Below are positions 9,689-18,452 of a DNA stretch of 23,829 bases, one piece after another (position 1 is the first letter of the stretch; every line of letters starts with the position of its first letter). The DNA comes from Betaproteobacteria bacterium (GTDB lineage: Bacteria > Pseudomonadota > Gammaproteobacteria > Burkholderiales > SG8-39), in the NCBI GenBank assembly GCA_029865405.1, contig JAOUGZ010000006.1:1-23829 (forward strand). The letters are read 5' to 3'. The position numbers and the translations under genes are program-made. The notes below the pieces were generated by a model, which had not been told where the DNA came from, did no database searches, and saw only the letters and a list, made by a program, of their open reading frames with translations.

Positions 9689-10318
9689 TCAGAGGCTTTC
9701 ACCCAGCACCGCGAGCGAGCCTTTGCCCGCGCGCAGCACGACGGGCGCCTCGCCGGTGAGATCGATCACCGTGCTCGGCTCGACGCCGCAGGGGCCGCTG
9801 TCGATCACCAGGTCGAGCTGGTGCTCGAGCGCCGCGCGAATCTGCTGCGCGTCGGACAAGGGCAAGGCCGCATCCGGCAGCAGCAGCGTCGCCGAGAGCA
9901 TCGGCTCGCCCATTTCCGCGAGCAGCGCGCGCGCGGCGGCATGCGCCGGCACGCGTACGCCGATGCTCTTGCGGCGCGGGTGCATGAGCCGGCGCGGCAC
10001 TTCGCGCGTGGCGCGCAGGATGAACGTGTAGCTGCCCGGCGTCGCCGCCTTCAGCAGGCGGAATTGCGCGTTGTCGACGAGCGCATAGGCCGCAATCTCG
10101 GACAGATCACGGCACATCAGCGTCAGGTGGTGCTTGTCGTCCATGCCGCGCGCGCGGCGCAGGCGCGCCTGTGCGTCCGCGTCGCCGAGGTGGCAGCCCA
10201 GCGCATAGCAGGAATCCGTCGGGTAGGCGATCAATCCGCCACGGCGCACGATCTCGGCGGCCTGGCGGATGAGCCGCGGCTGCGGATGCGTCGGATGGAT
10301 GGCGAAGTACTGCGCCAC
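9689..10318 (-). CDS. YciO/Sua5-family (YrdC-domain) protein
   Basis: The product is 209 residues with a single YrdC fold: LIRQAAEIVRRGGLIAYPTDSCYALGC, then RARGMDDKHHLTLMC, then a C-terminal GPCGVEPSTVIDL motif. Sua5/TsaC relatives make threonylcarbamoyl-AMP for tRNA t6A. This copy resembles the YciO branch, whose role is less settled, and it lies directly after a PHP phosphatase as yciO follows rnm (yciV) in E. coli. That context favours YciO over the essential TsaC. The start is GTG 10318, nine bases after the PHP gene, without a strong ribosome binding site. Confidence 0.88.
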   Translation of the reverse strand: MAQYFAIHPTHPQPRLIRQAAEIVRRGGLIAYPTDSCYALGCHLGDADAQARLRRARGMDDKHHLTLMCRDLSEIAAYALVDNAQFRLLKAATPGSYTFILRATREVPRRLMHPRRKSIGVRVPAHAAARALLAEMGEPMLSATLLLPDAALPLSDAQQIRAALEHQLDLVIDSGPCGVEPSTVIDLTGEAPVVLRAGKGSLAVLGESL

Positions 10319-10327
10319 GCGCCGCTG

Positions 10328-11158
10328 CTACAGCCCCCACTCGCGCCACACCGGCCGCAGCGCCGGGTCGAGCGGCGGCAGCGTGCCGAATTCCGCGCCC
10401 TCCTCCGGGCCGTGGAAATCCGAGCCGCGCGAGGCGGCGAAATCGTACTGCGTGGCGAGTGCCGCGAAGTGCCGGTACTGGTCCGCGGAGTGGCTGCCGG
10501 TCACCACCTCGAGCGCTTCGCCGCCGGCGGCGCGGAACTCCTGCAGCAGCGCATCCATCGCGCCCGCCGACAGGCCGTAGCGTCCGGGATGCGCGAGCAC
10601 CGCCTGTCCGCGCGCCTGCAGAATCCATTGCACGGCATCGGCGAGCGCTGCCCACTGGTGCGGCACGTAGCCCGGCTTGCCCGGGACCAGGAACTTGCGA
10701 AAGGCGTCGCGCGTGTCGGCGACCGCGCCGATGTCGGCAAGATAGCGGGCGAAGTGCGTGCGACTGACCATGTCCGGATTCTCAGCGCGCTCGATCGCAC
10801 CCTCGTAGGCGCCATCGATGCCGGCTGCGTGCAGATCGCGCGCCATGGCGCGCGCGCGCTCGAGACGGCCGCCACGCACGCGCGCAAGGCCTGCGGCCAG
10901 GTTCTCGTCCCTGGGATCGATGCGCAGCCCGAGGACGTGCACGGTGCTGCCGCGCCAGGTCACCGAGATCTCGACGCCGTCGACGAACTGCATGCCCTCG
11001 TCCAGCGCCGCCGCGCGCGCGTCGTCGAGGCCCGCAAGCTGGTCGTGGTCGGTCAGGGCCCATACTGCGACGCCGGCGCGCGCGGCGCGCCGCGCAACCT
11101 CGGCCGGAGCGAGCGCGCCGTCGGAAACGTTCGAGTGGCAGTGCAGGTCGATATTCAT
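10328..11158 (-). CDS. rnm: PHP-domain phosphatase/5'-3' exoribonuclease (RNase AM-like)
   Basis: The product is 276 residues of the PHP metallo-phosphoesterase fold. The metal-binding set is visible: HCH at residues 6-8 with Asp13 in the first motif, LTDHD near 35-39, VEIS, an AHPGRYG motif and a C-terminal GSDFHGP. It aligns in style with E. coli YciV/RNase AM (formerly TrpH) and with the Chromobacterium 3',5'-nucleoside bisphosphate phosphatase, which trim 5' ends of small RNAs or remove 3'-phosphates from bisphosphates. The neighbouring YciO-like gene supports this. The ATG overlaps the upstream hydrolase stop by four bases (ATGA). Confidence 0.85.
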   Translation of the reverse strand: MNIDLHCHSNVSDGALAPAEVARRAARAGVAVWALTDHDQLAGLDDARAAALDEGMQFVDGVEISVTWRGSTVHVLGLRIDPRDENLAAGLARVRGGRLERARAMARDLHAAGIDGAYEGAIERAENPDMVSRTHFARYLADIGAVADTRDAFRKFLVPGKPGYVPHQWAALADAVQWILQARGQAVLAHPGRYGLSAGAMDALLQEFRAAGGEALEVVTGSHSADQYRHFAALATQYDFAASRGSDFHGPEEGAEFGTLPPLDPALRPVWREWGL

Positions 11159-12027
11159 GGCGCGAACAGGAATTCCTCGAGGAGATGCGCGACCTGCTCA
11201 GGCTGGTCGTGATGCAGCATGTGGCCCGCATTGGACAGCGTAACGTAGCGCAGGTTGCGAAACGACGCGCGGCGCTCGGCGTACTGCGCCGCGTCCAGGC
11301 CGACGCGTTCGAGGCCCTTTGACTCGGCGGCGTCGACCCACAGCACCGGCGCGGTGACCTCGCGCCAGCAGGCGCGTGCCTCTTCGTAGCGATAGAGCAC
11401 CGGGTAGACGATCTTGTGCGCCGGATCGCCGCGCAGCTGCACCCGGCCATCGGGCAGCCCGCGGCCCCAGTGGCGCGCGAGAAAATCCGCGCGTTCGCGT
11501 GTGAGGCGCGGATTGTTGTTCCGCATGCGCTCGGCGAGGGCCGCGAAATCCGCGTACGGCCGGAAGCCCTTGCTATCGCGCAACTCGTCGAGCCAGCGCG
11601 CGTAGCGGCCCGGGGCCTGTTCGGGTCGCGTCACCGACATGCCGAAGCCTTCCAGATTGACCAGCCGCCGCACCCGCGCCGGGCGCACGCCCGCGTAAAG
11701 GCAGGCGACATTGCCGCCGAGGCTGTGGCCGACCAGATCGACCGGCGCCCGTGCCGAGAGGTGGCGCAGCAGCGCGTCCAGATCGGCCAGGTAGTCCGGA
11801 AACCAGTAGCAGTCGGACTTGCCCCAGTCGGTCAGGCCGTAGCCGCGCCAGTCGGGCGCGAAGATCTCCCAGTGCGCGGGCAAGGCATCGACCAGGAACT
11901 GGAAGGAGGCCGAGACGTCCATCCAGCCGTGCAGGAGCACCGCGCGCGGTCCGCCGTCGCCCGCCCAGTGCCGCACGTGGTAGCGCAGGCCGCGCACATC
12001 GAAGTACAGCGATTCGCTCGCCTTCAT
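11155..12027 (-). CDS. Alpha/beta-fold hydrolase, substrate unknown
   Basis: The product is 290 residues with a full alpha/beta hydrolase pattern: oxyanion region LLHGWMDVSASF near 31-42, nucleophile elbow GHSLGG at 100-105 with Ser102, a likely acid in LWVDAAE (Asp232) and catalytic His269 in NAGHMLHHDQP. There is no signal peptide, so it is cytoplasmic. The lid (about 125-200) is rich in Arg and aromatic residues. It overlaps dadA by four bases upstream and the PHP gene by four bases downstream. Neither neighbour identifies a substrate; esterase, thioesterase and epoxide hydrolase remain possible. Confidence 0.88.
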   Translation of the reverse strand: MKASESLYFDVRGLRYHVRHWAGDGGPRAVLLHGWMDVSASFQFLVDALPAHWEIFAPDWRGYGLTDWGKSDCYWFPDYLADLDALLRHLSARAPVDLVGHSLGGNVACLYAGVRPARVRRLVNLEGFGMSVTRPEQAPGRYARWLDELRDSKGFRPYADFAALAERMRNNNPRLTRERADFLARHWGRGLPDGRVQLRGDPAHKIVYPVLYRYEEARACWREVTAPVLWVDAAESKGLERVGLDAAQYAERRASFRNLRYVTLSNAGHMLHHDQPEQVAHLLEEFLFAP

Positions 12028-13271
12028 GCGGGTAGGAAAGCGAAATCGACGTCCGGCCGGCGCCCCGCGACCAGATCCGCGAGCGCGCGGCCGGATCCCG
12101 CGGCCAGCGTCCAGCCGAGCGTGCCGTGACCCGTGTTGAGGTAAAGATTGCCGTAGCGCGTGCGACCGATCACCGGCACGTTGCTCGGCGTTGCCGGCCG
12201 CAGCCCCGCCCAGTACTCGGCGGCGCCGGCGCGCGCCAGCGCGGGAAACAGCTGGCGCAGGCGCGTGACGATGGCCTCGCAGCGCTTTGTGTTGATGCTC
12301 GTGTCGTAGCCGGTCAGCTCCGCGGTGCCGGCGCAGCGCAGGCGTGCGCCGAAGCGCGAGATCACGAGCTTATGCGCTTCGTCGGTGAGGCTGACGGTGG
12401 GCGCATGCGCCGCGACCTCCGGCGCCAGCGTCAGCGTGACCGAGTAGCCCTTGAGCGGGTAGACGGGGATCGCGATGCCCAGCGGTGCGAGCAGCCGTGC
12501 GCTGTAGCTGCCCAGCGAAACGACGAACGCATCGGCCTGCAGCCGCTCGCCGCCTGCGCGCGCGGCGCGCACGCGGCCGCCCTCCGCCTCCAGGGATTCG
12601 ACGACCGTTTCGCGCAGGAACCGCACGCCCCTCTCCTCGGCGAGCTGCGCCAGGCGCACTGTGGCCTGATGCGCGTCGCCGGACTCATCCTGCGGAGAGA
12701 AGACACCGCCAACGACCCGCGCCGCGGACGCGCGCAGCGTGGGCTCGAGGTCATGGCATTGCGCCGCCGACTTGATCTCGCGCGCGATGCCCAGGTCGCG
12801 CATGCTCGCGGCGTGCTTTGCCAAAGCCTCGAATTCGGCCTGCCCGGTGCAAAAGTGCAGGATGCCGCGCGCCACGCGCTCGTACTCGATGCCGGTCGCG
12901 CCGCGCAGCTCGGCGAGGCAGTCGCGGCTGTAGCGCGCCAGTCCCGCGAGCTGCCGCGCATTGCGCTCGAAGCGCCCGGGCAGGCATTCAAGAGCGAAAC
13001 GCAGGGCCCAACGCCACTGCTGCAGGTCGGCTCGGGGCCGGAACAGAAGCGGCGCATCCTCGCGTCCGAGCCAGCGCAGCACGTCGAGAACGGCCGACGG
13101 CTTCGCCCAGGGCTCGGCGTGGCCTGCGGCGATCTGGCCGCCGTTCGCGAACGAGGTTTCCATGCCGGGCTGCGCCTGCCGGTCGACCAGGGTCACTTCG
13201 TGGCCGGCCTCCGTCAGGTACCAGGCACTGGTGACGCCGATCACCCCGGCGCCGAGGACGAGGATTCTCAC
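12024..13271 (-). CDS. dadA: D-amino acid dehydrogenase small subunit-like FAD oxidoreductase
   Basis: The product is 415 residues, near E. coli DadA (432). It opens with the FAD dinucleotide motif GAGVIG at 7-12 and then the DadA-type segment METSFANGGQIAAGHAEPWA. Later GLRPATPSNVPVIGRT and LNTGHGTLGWTLAAGSG complete the family pattern. DadA oxidises D-amino acids (mainly D-alanine) to 2-oxoacids and passes electrons to the respiratory chain at the inner membrane. I chose GTG 13271 (VRILVLGAG), 16 bases after the hexapeptide-repeat gene. No alanine racemase is nearby, so the substrate could differ. Confidence 0.88.
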   Translation of the reverse strand: MRILVLGAGVIGVTSAWYLTEAGHEVTLVDRQAQPGMETSFANGGQIAAGHAEPWAKPSAVLDVLRWLGREDAPLLFRPRADLQQWRWALRFALECLPGRFERNARQLAGLARYSRDCLAELRGATGIEYERVARGILHFCTGQAEFEALAKHAASMRDLGIAREIKSAAQCHDLEPTLRASAARVVGGVFSPQDESGDAHQATVRLAQLAEERGVRFLRETVVESLEAEGGRVRAARAGGERLQADAFVVSLGSYSARLLAPLGIAIPVYPLKGYSVTLTLAPEVAAHAPTVSLTDEAHKLVISRFGARLRCAGTAELTGYDTSINTKRCEAIVTRLRQLFPALARAGAAEYWAGLRPATPSNVPVIGRTRYGNLYLNTGHGTLGWTLAAGSGRALADLVAGRRPDVDFAFLPA

Positions 13272-13287
13272 CGCATGACGGCGAGGC

Positions 13288-14361
13288 TCAAACCGCGCCG
13301 GCGGCGCGCCGAGCCTGCGCGCTGTATGCCAGGTAGTTTGCCGCGTACTCGACGTAGATCTCCACGGCGCGCGCGAACTCCCGGCGGTTCCGGTCGGACA
13401 GCGCTCGAGCCGCCCGGGCTGGCCGCCCGGACCAGACCTGGCCGGCGGTGATTTCGGTGCCGGGTTCCGTGACGGAGCCTGCTGCGACGCAGGCACCCGC
13501 CCTCACGATGGTGCCCTCGCCGATGACGGACTCCATGCCGATGATCGCGCCTTCCTCGACGGTACACGCGGAGAAGCGGACGTTATGGCCGACCAGTACG
13601 CGCGGGCCGATGCGGATGTCCTGGCCGGCCTTCCCGGCGTACAGGCGCGAATTGTCCTGCACGTTGGTCTCTTCGCCGATCTCGACGCGGGCGTCCCCGG
13701 CGTCGATCTCGACGCCGAACCACACGCTCGAGCGGGGATGGAGCACGACGTTCCCGGCGATGCTGGCCGTCGGCGCGACATACACGCCTGCCGCGAAGCT
13801 TCGCGCCACCCCGCTGCCGGGAGTTCGCCGCAGTTTCGGGACGCGCACCGCGGCGACGAGTTGCGGTGCGCGCGCGCCGGCGTCGCGGCGCAGGGCCTCG
13901 TGCAGGCTCGAGAGCAGCACGGCGGAGACGCGCTCGACCGCGCGCGCGGGCGCCCCGGCATAGAGCCATCCGCCCTCGAGCTTCTTTCCCGGCGGCACGA
14001 TGCTCTGCGCCGCGATCACCGCGCCGTGGCCCACGAGCGCACCGTCCATCACCGCCGCATGCTCGCCGATCACGCAGTCATCCCCGACGGTGCAGGCATG
14101 CACCAGCCCATAACGTCCCACCGTGACGTGCGAGCCGATGAGGGCCGGAAACACGCCATCGGCGATGTGCACCGTGCTCGCCTCGCCGAACCAGCAGTCG
14201 GCACCGATGCGCACATCTTCGCCGTCGGCGCGCACGAGCGTCAGCTCGCCGAGCGCAGTGCCGCCCTCCAGCCGCGCACGCCCGATGACCGTGGCCGACT
14301 CGTGCGCGGCGACGCCTGCCGCGATGCGCGGTTCGTGCTCAAGGTATGGGAGGACGACCAT
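13288..14361 (-). CDS. Tandem gamma-carbonic-anhydrase-like hexapeptide-repeat protein
   Basis: The 357-residue product consists of two left-handed beta-helix halves (about 1-150 and 185-340), each ending in a similar W-x-G-x-PAR-x2-R segment and helix, so it arose by duplication and fusion. Gamma-CA zinc is bound by three His. Aligned with equal spacing, half 1 has His65, Arg83, His88 and half 2 has Tyr241, His259, Ser264. Neither half keeps a full set, but together they supply all three. Half 2 keeps the NVQD motif; half 1 keeps the Arg44/Asp46 pair. It starts five bases after the mutase gene and is probably co-transcribed. Related proteins CaiE and PaaY are tied to CoA-ester metabolism, PaaY as a thioesterase, so a CoA-related role is possible but unproven. 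Confidence 0.85.
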   Translation of the reverse strand: MVVLPYLEHEPRIAAGVAAHESATVIGRARLEGGTALGELTLVRADGEDVRIGADCWFGEASTVHIADGVFPALIGSHVTVGRYGLVHACTVGDDCVIGEHAAVMDGALVGHGAVIAAQSIVPPGKKLEGGWLYAGAPARAVERVSAVLLSSLHEALRRDAGARAPQLVAAVRVPKLRRTPGSGVARSFAAGVYVAPTASIAGNVVLHPRSSVWFGVEIDAGDARVEIGEETNVQDNSRLYAGKAGQDIRIGPRVLVGHNVRFSACTVEEGAIIGMESVIGEGTIVRAGACVAAGSVTEPGTEITAGQVWSGRPARAARALSDRNRREFARAVEIYVEYAANYLAYSAQARRAAGAV

Positions 14362-14366
14362 CGTTG

Positions 14367-16043
14367 CTAGAAGACCGGCGTCTCTCGGTAGGATCCCCAG
14401 ACCGCCTTCAGCCGCTCGACGATCTCGCCCATCGACGCGCCGGCGCGAACCAGATCGATGGTCACGGGCATGACGTTCTCTCGCTCGTCGCGGGCGACCT
14501 GCACCAGGCGCTCGAGCAGCGCCGCGACCTGGCGTGCGTCACGCTCCCGGCGCACCCGCCTCAGCCGCTCGATCTGGCGCTGCGCGGTCGAGGGATCGTA
14601 GGCATGCGTCGCAATGTTCACCGACGCCTCGGGTTCGACGAACTTGTTGACGCCGAGGACCACCTTCTCGCCCTTCGCTTTTTTCAGCGCAGTCTCGTAA
14701 GCGAAGTCGGCGATGCGCTGCTGGAACCAGCCTTCCTCGATCAATTTGATCGTGCCGCCCCGCCGGTCGACCTCCTCTACGACCTCGAATATCGCGCGCT
14801 CCATCTGCGTTGTGAGGTGCTCGATGTAGTAGGAACCGCCGAGCGGATCGATCACGTTCGCGACATTCGTCTCGTCCGCGATCACCTGCTGCGTGCGCAG
14901 CGCGATCTTCATCGCCTCCTCGGTCGGGATGGTGAAGGCCTCGTCCATGCCGTTCGTGTGCAGGCTTTGCGTGCCGCCCAGGACAGCGGCGAGCCCCTGC
15001 AGCGTGGTGCGAACGATGTTGACCATGTACTGCGGCTTGGTCAGCGTCGCGGCGGCCGTCTGCGTGTGGAAACGCAGCCGCATGGAATCGGGGTGCTTGG
15101 CGCCGAAGCGCTCCTTCATGATCTTAGCGTAGGCCCGGCGCGCCGCGCGGAACTTGGCGACCTCCTCGAAGAAGTCGCCTTGCGAGACGAAGTAGAAGGC
15201 GAGGCGCGGCGCGAACTCGTCGACCGGCAGCCCGGTCCGGGTCACCTCCTCCACGTAGGTGATGAGATTGCACAGCGGGAACGCCACTTCGTCGAGCGGC
15301 GAGGACCCGGCCTCGGAGATGTGGTAGCCGGAGATGTTGATCGGGTTGTAGCGTCGCATGTTGCGCGCGCAGTAGGTGATGCAGTCGCGCACGATGCGCA
15401 CCGAAGGACGGATGGGAAACGTCCATTCCTTCTGCGCCATGTACTCCTTGAGGATGTCGGCCTGGATCGTGCCGGAGAGCTTGTTCAGGTCGAGGCCGCG
15501 CCGCTGTGCCACGGCGATATACATGGCGAGCAGGATCCAGGCCGACGGATTGATCGTCATCGACACCGAGATGTTCTCCAGGTCGATGCCGTCGAAGAGC
15601 AGATCCATGTCCGCCAGCGTGTCGATTGCGACGCCCTCGCGCCCCACCTCGCCCTCGCTCATCGGATGATCGGAGTCGTATCCCATGAGGGTCGGCATGT
15701 CGAAATCGGTGGACAGTCCCGTCTGGCCCTGAGCGACGAGGTACTTGAAGCGCGCGTTGGTGTCCTCAGCCGTGCCGAAGCCCGCGATCTGGCGCATCGT
15801 CCACAGCCGGCCGCGGTACATGGTCGGATAGGCGCCGCGCGTAAAGGGGTACTGGCCGGGCAGGCCGATGTCCTCCGGCGGTGTTTCGGCCAGGTCGAGC
15901 GGCGTATACACCCGCTTCACGGGGAAGCCCGTGCCGCTGCGGAACTCCGCCTTGCGCTCGGGTGCCCTGTTCAGGAAGGCAGCAAGCTCGTTCCGCTCCC
16001 AGCGCTCGAATTGCCGTCGAAATTCCTCGAGTTCCGTGCTCAT
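14367..16043 (-). CDS. hcmA: 2-Hydroxyisobutyryl-CoA mutase large subunit, HcmA-type
   Basis: This is the substrate-binding subunit of a B12-dependent acyl-CoA mutase, 558 residues, without its own cobalamin domain. It follows the methylmalonyl-CoA mutase fold with YPTMY, GLSTDFDMPT, SVSMTIN and ISGYH (Tyr240-His241). The substrate-determining positions differ from methylmalonyl-CoA mutase: Ile86 replaces Tyr89, Asp113 replaces Ala116 and Gln204 replaces Arg207 (P. shermanii numbering). Ile/Asp/Gln is the set of HcmA from Aquincola tertiaricarbonis (Ile90, Asp117, Gln208), with a constant offset of four. Loss of Arg rules out a free-carboxylate substrate, and the Asp is the residue that contacts the hydroxyl group. 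The expected reaction is 2-hydroxyisobutyryl-CoA to (S)-3-hydroxybutyryl-CoA. The ATG overlaps the chaperone stop by four bases. Confidence 0.9.
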   Translation of the reverse strand: MSTELEEFRRQFERWERNELAAFLNRAPERKAEFRSGTGFPVKRVYTPLDLAETPPEDIGLPGQYPFTRGAYPTMYRGRLWTMRQIAGFGTAEDTNARFKYLVAQGQTGLSTDFDMPTLMGYDSDHPMSEGEVGREGVAIDTLADMDLLFDGIDLENISVSMTINPSAWILLAMYIAVAQRRGLDLNKLSGTIQADILKEYMAQKEWTFPIRPSVRIVRDCITYCARNMRRYNPINISGYHISEAGSSPLDEVAFPLCNLITYVEEVTRTGLPVDEFAPRLAFYFVSQGDFFEEVAKFRAARRAYAKIMKERFGAKHPDSMRLRFHTQTAAATLTKPQYMVNIVRTTLQGLAAVLGGTQSLHTNGMDEAFTIPTEEAMKIALRTQQVIADETNVANVIDPLGGSYYIEHLTTQMERAIFEVVEEVDRRGGTIKLIEEGWFQQRIADFAYETALKKAKGEKVVLGVNKFVEPEASVNIATHAYDPSTAQRQIERLRRVRRERDARQVAALLERLVQVARDERENVMPVTIDLVRAGASMGEIVERLKAVWGSYRETPVF

Positions 16044-17011
16044 CGGATGATCTCCGTCCCTATGCGCGCCACGAGCCGCCTTGCCGCCGCCTGCGGCGAG
16101 ACCGCCCCCCGTGCCAGCTGTGCGATCAAGTCTGCCATGCGCCCCTGCCGATGCTGCTCGAATTCCTGGTGCAGCAGCTGTTCGGCCGCCTTCAGCATCC
16201 TGCGTTCCTGGATTGCCTCGCGCCGTGCGGCGTACTCGCCGCTCGCCACGAGGTACTCGCGGTGCGCTTCGATGGCCACCAGCAGCTCGGCAATGCCCTC
16301 TTCCCGCGCGGACGAAGTCTTGATGACCGGCACGGCGCGTTTCGCGCCGCTTGCCGGCAGCGCGAGGGCGAGCATGCCCTTGAGCTCTCCGACCGTCTTG
16401 TCCGCCTCCGGCTTGTCGCCCTTGCTGACCGCGTGCACGTCCGCTATCTCGAGAATTCCCGCCTTGATCGCCTGAATGTCGTCCCCGAGCCCCGGCGCCG
16501 ACACCACGACGGTGGTATGCGCCGCGCGTACGATATCCACCTCGTCCTGGCCTACGCCGACCGTCTCGATGAAGATCAGGTCGTATCCCGCGGCGTCGAG
16601 AATGTCCACGGACTCGAGCGTCCCGTGGGCGAGCCCGCCCAAGGCGCCGTGCGTCGCCATGCTGCGCACGAAAACCGAAGGATGGCCCGCAACCTCACCC
16701 ATGCGGATCCGATCGCCGAGAATCGAGCCTCCGGAAAACGGGCTTGACGGGTCGATCGCCACGACACCGATCTTACGCCCGCCCGCCAGCGCCGCCGCCA
16801 CGAGCCTTGCCACCAGCGTGGACTTACCGCTTCCCGGTACGCCGGTGATGCCGACGACGTGCGCGCGACCGGTGCGCCCGTAAAGAAGATCCAGGGCCTC
16901 GCGTGCCTCCGCGCTTCCGGATTCGGCGCGCGAGAGCATGCGCGCGACCGCGCGCCTGTCGCCTTGGCTGACGCGCTCGGCGAGTTCCAGCGAAGGCAGC
17001 GAGGGTTGCAT
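16040..17011 (-). CDS. meaH: MeaB-type G-protein chaperone for the mutase
   Basis: MeaB-family GTPases gate adenosylcobalamin loading and protect B12-dependent mutases from inactivation. The product is 323 residues, matching MeaB (about 327). The Walker A GVPGSGKST is at 57-65, followed by IDPSSPFSGGSILGDRIRM and the family switch motif ETVGVGQDEVDI at 149-160. The base-recognition motif reads SKGD at 196-199 in place of NKxD. A C-terminal helical dimerisation region with RREAIQERR closes the protein. It lies between the ligase (2-base gap) and hcmA (4-base overlap). MeaH is the name used for the paralogue that serves 2-hydroxyisobutyryl-CoA mutase; I apply it by context. Confidence 0.92.
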   Translation of the reverse strand: MQPSLPSLELAERVSQGDRRAVARMLSRAESGSAEAREALDLLYGRTGRAHVVGITGVPGSGKSTLVARLVAAALAGGRKIGVVAIDPSSPFSGGSILGDRIRMGEVAGHPSVFVRSMATHGALGGLAHGTLESVDILDAAGYDLIFIETVGVGQDEVDIVRAAHTTVVVSAPGLGDDIQAIKAGILEIADVHAVSKGDKPEADKTVGELKGMLALALPASGAKRAVPVIKTSSAREEGIAELLVAIEAHREYLVASGEYAARREAIQERRMLKAAEQLLHQEFEQHRQGRMADLIAQLARGAVSPQAAARRLVARIGTEIIR

Positions 17012-17013
17012 GC

Positions 17014-18441
17014 CTAAGGCCCCAGTCTTTCGCGCACCTCGCGGAAGACCGCGCGATCGTCGATCACGCGACGCGCCTTGAAGTCGGTGCGAGGAAAGGT
17101 TCCCGGCGGCACGATCTCCACGAGCGCCCGCAGGCCGAGCACCTTCTGCAGTCGTGAGCGGGCTTCCAGGCGCATCGCTGCCGGCGCGTCGGCGCCGCGC
17201 TCGAATAGCCCCGGCGCCGCTTCGATGCGCACCAGCAGCTCGTCCATCGCGCTATCGCGCGTGACGACGATGCGGTGCTCGCCGCCGTAGGCGGCAAGCT
17301 GGTTGACCACTGCGTCGATCTCGCTCGGATAGACGTTCTCGCCGCGGATGGTGATCATGTCGTCGATGCGGCCGAAAATGCCGTTCGGCAGCCGCGGATA
17401 GGTGCGCCCGCAGGGATTGGGCCCGTCCACCCACAGCGTCAGGTCGCCCGACAGCAGCCGGATCATCGGCTGCGAGGTGCGCTCGAGGTGCGTGTACACC
17501 GGGGTTCCGCGCTCGCCGTAGCGCACGCGGCGGAAGCCTTTCGGGTCGCATACCTCGGTATACACGACGTCCTGCCAGCACAGCATGCCCTGCTCGGTCT
17601 GCTCGCTTCCGGCCACGTTCATGAACGGCGTCATCTCCGCCATCGAGCCGCAATCGATCACGCGGGCCTTGTAGGTCGCGCGAATCTTGTCGCGTATTTC
17701 CGGAACCGAGGCGCCCGGCTCGCCGGAGAAGAACATCAGCTTCAGGCCGAAGTCGCCGGGCTCGTAGCCCTCGGTGCGCGCCACCTCGGCGAGGTGGAGC
17801 GCGAATGACGGCGTGCCGTAGAAGGCCTTGGGCCGAACGTTCGCGAGCCACATGGCCGCCCGCGCCGTCATCCCCGCGGCGCCCGCGCCAAATGGAAACG
17901 ACTTGCAGCGCAGCCTTTCCGCGCCGGCCAGCGTGCCCCACGAGCCCATGTAGAGACTGAAGATCGCCGCGATGAACACGGTGTCGCCGGGACGAATGCC
18001 CATCGCCCACATGATCCGCGCGTGCGCGTTGGCAACCGCCTGCCAATCCGAGCGCCCGATGGCGAACGCCGTCGGCTTGCCGGTGGTTCCCGAGGTCCCG
18101 TGGACGTGGTGGATTTCTGCTTCGGGGACGCAGACGTAATCGCCGAACATCGGCGCGCGCGCCTGCGACTCGCGCAGATCGGCCTTGGTGATGACCGGTA
18201 CCCTGTCCTCGAAGTCCTCGAGGCTTTTCAGCTGCCCGGGGTGGAAGCCGGCCGCGTCCCATTTCCGGCGGTAAAAAGGCGCGTGCTCGTAGGCGTAGCG
18301 CGTCACCTCCTGCAGTCGCGCGAGGATGGCCGCTTCGCGCTCGGCGACGGGCATCGTCTCGCGGCGCGGGAACCAGTAGCGCGCGCCCGGCTCGGGAAAA
18401 TAATCCGGATCGTAGGACGGCGGAAACGACCAGCATTCCAC
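17014..18441 (-). CDS. hcl: PaaK-like acyl-CoA ligase, probable 2-hydroxyisobutyrate-CoA ligase
   Basis: This is an AMP-forming ligase of the phenylacetate-CoA ligase/coenzyme F390 synthetase type, 475 residues. The P-loop-like motif is HGTSGTTGKP (about 114-123). An A5-like GSMAEMTPF, the A7 SGDLT, the A8 GRIDDMITIRGENVYP and a C-terminal PRTDFKARRV with the likely catalytic Lys455 follow. Its place between the two mutase subunits matches the cluster known from Methylibium and Aquincola, where such a ligase activates 2-hydroxyisobutyrate. The sequence alone does not prove that substrate; another short branched hydroxy acid is possible. The start is GTG 18441, 11 bases after hcmB. A different-frame ATG nearby gives no ligase sequence. 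Confidence 0.82.
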   Translation of the reverse strand: MECWSFPPSYDPDYFPEPGARYWFPRRETMPVAEREAAILARLQEVTRYAYEHAPFYRRKWDAAGFHPGQLKSLEDFEDRVPVITKADLRESQARAPMFGDYVCVPEAEIHHVHGTSGTTGKPTAFAIGRSDWQAVANAHARIMWAMGIRPGDTVFIAAIFSLYMGSWGTLAGAERLRCKSFPFGAGAAGMTARAAMWLANVRPKAFYGTPSFALHLAEVARTEGYEPGDFGLKLMFFSGEPGASVPEIRDKIRATYKARVIDCGSMAEMTPFMNVAGSEQTEQGMLCWQDVVYTEVCDPKGFRRVRYGERGTPVYTHLERTSQPMIRLLSGDLTLWVDGPNPCGRTYPRLPNGIFGRIDDMITIRGENVYPSEIDAVVNQLAAYGGEHRIVVTRDSAMDELLVRIEAAPGLFERGADAPAAMRLEARSRLQKVLGLRALVEIVPPGTFPRTDFKARRVIDDRAVFREVRERLGP

Positions 18442-18452
18442 GGCCGTCGCGC

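Noticed and set aside
14367..16043. Annotation of the mutase as methylmalonyl-CoA or isobutyryl-CoA mutase
   Set aside because: The Arg that binds the methylmalonyl carboxylate is Gln here, and Asp113 is not expected in isobutyryl-CoA mutase. Only the hydroxyisobutyryl-type set fits all three positions.
14346..16475. Plus-strand open frame of about 700 codons opposite hcmA
   Set aside because: It is the antisense shadow of a protein with clear mutase motifs and has no domain of its own.
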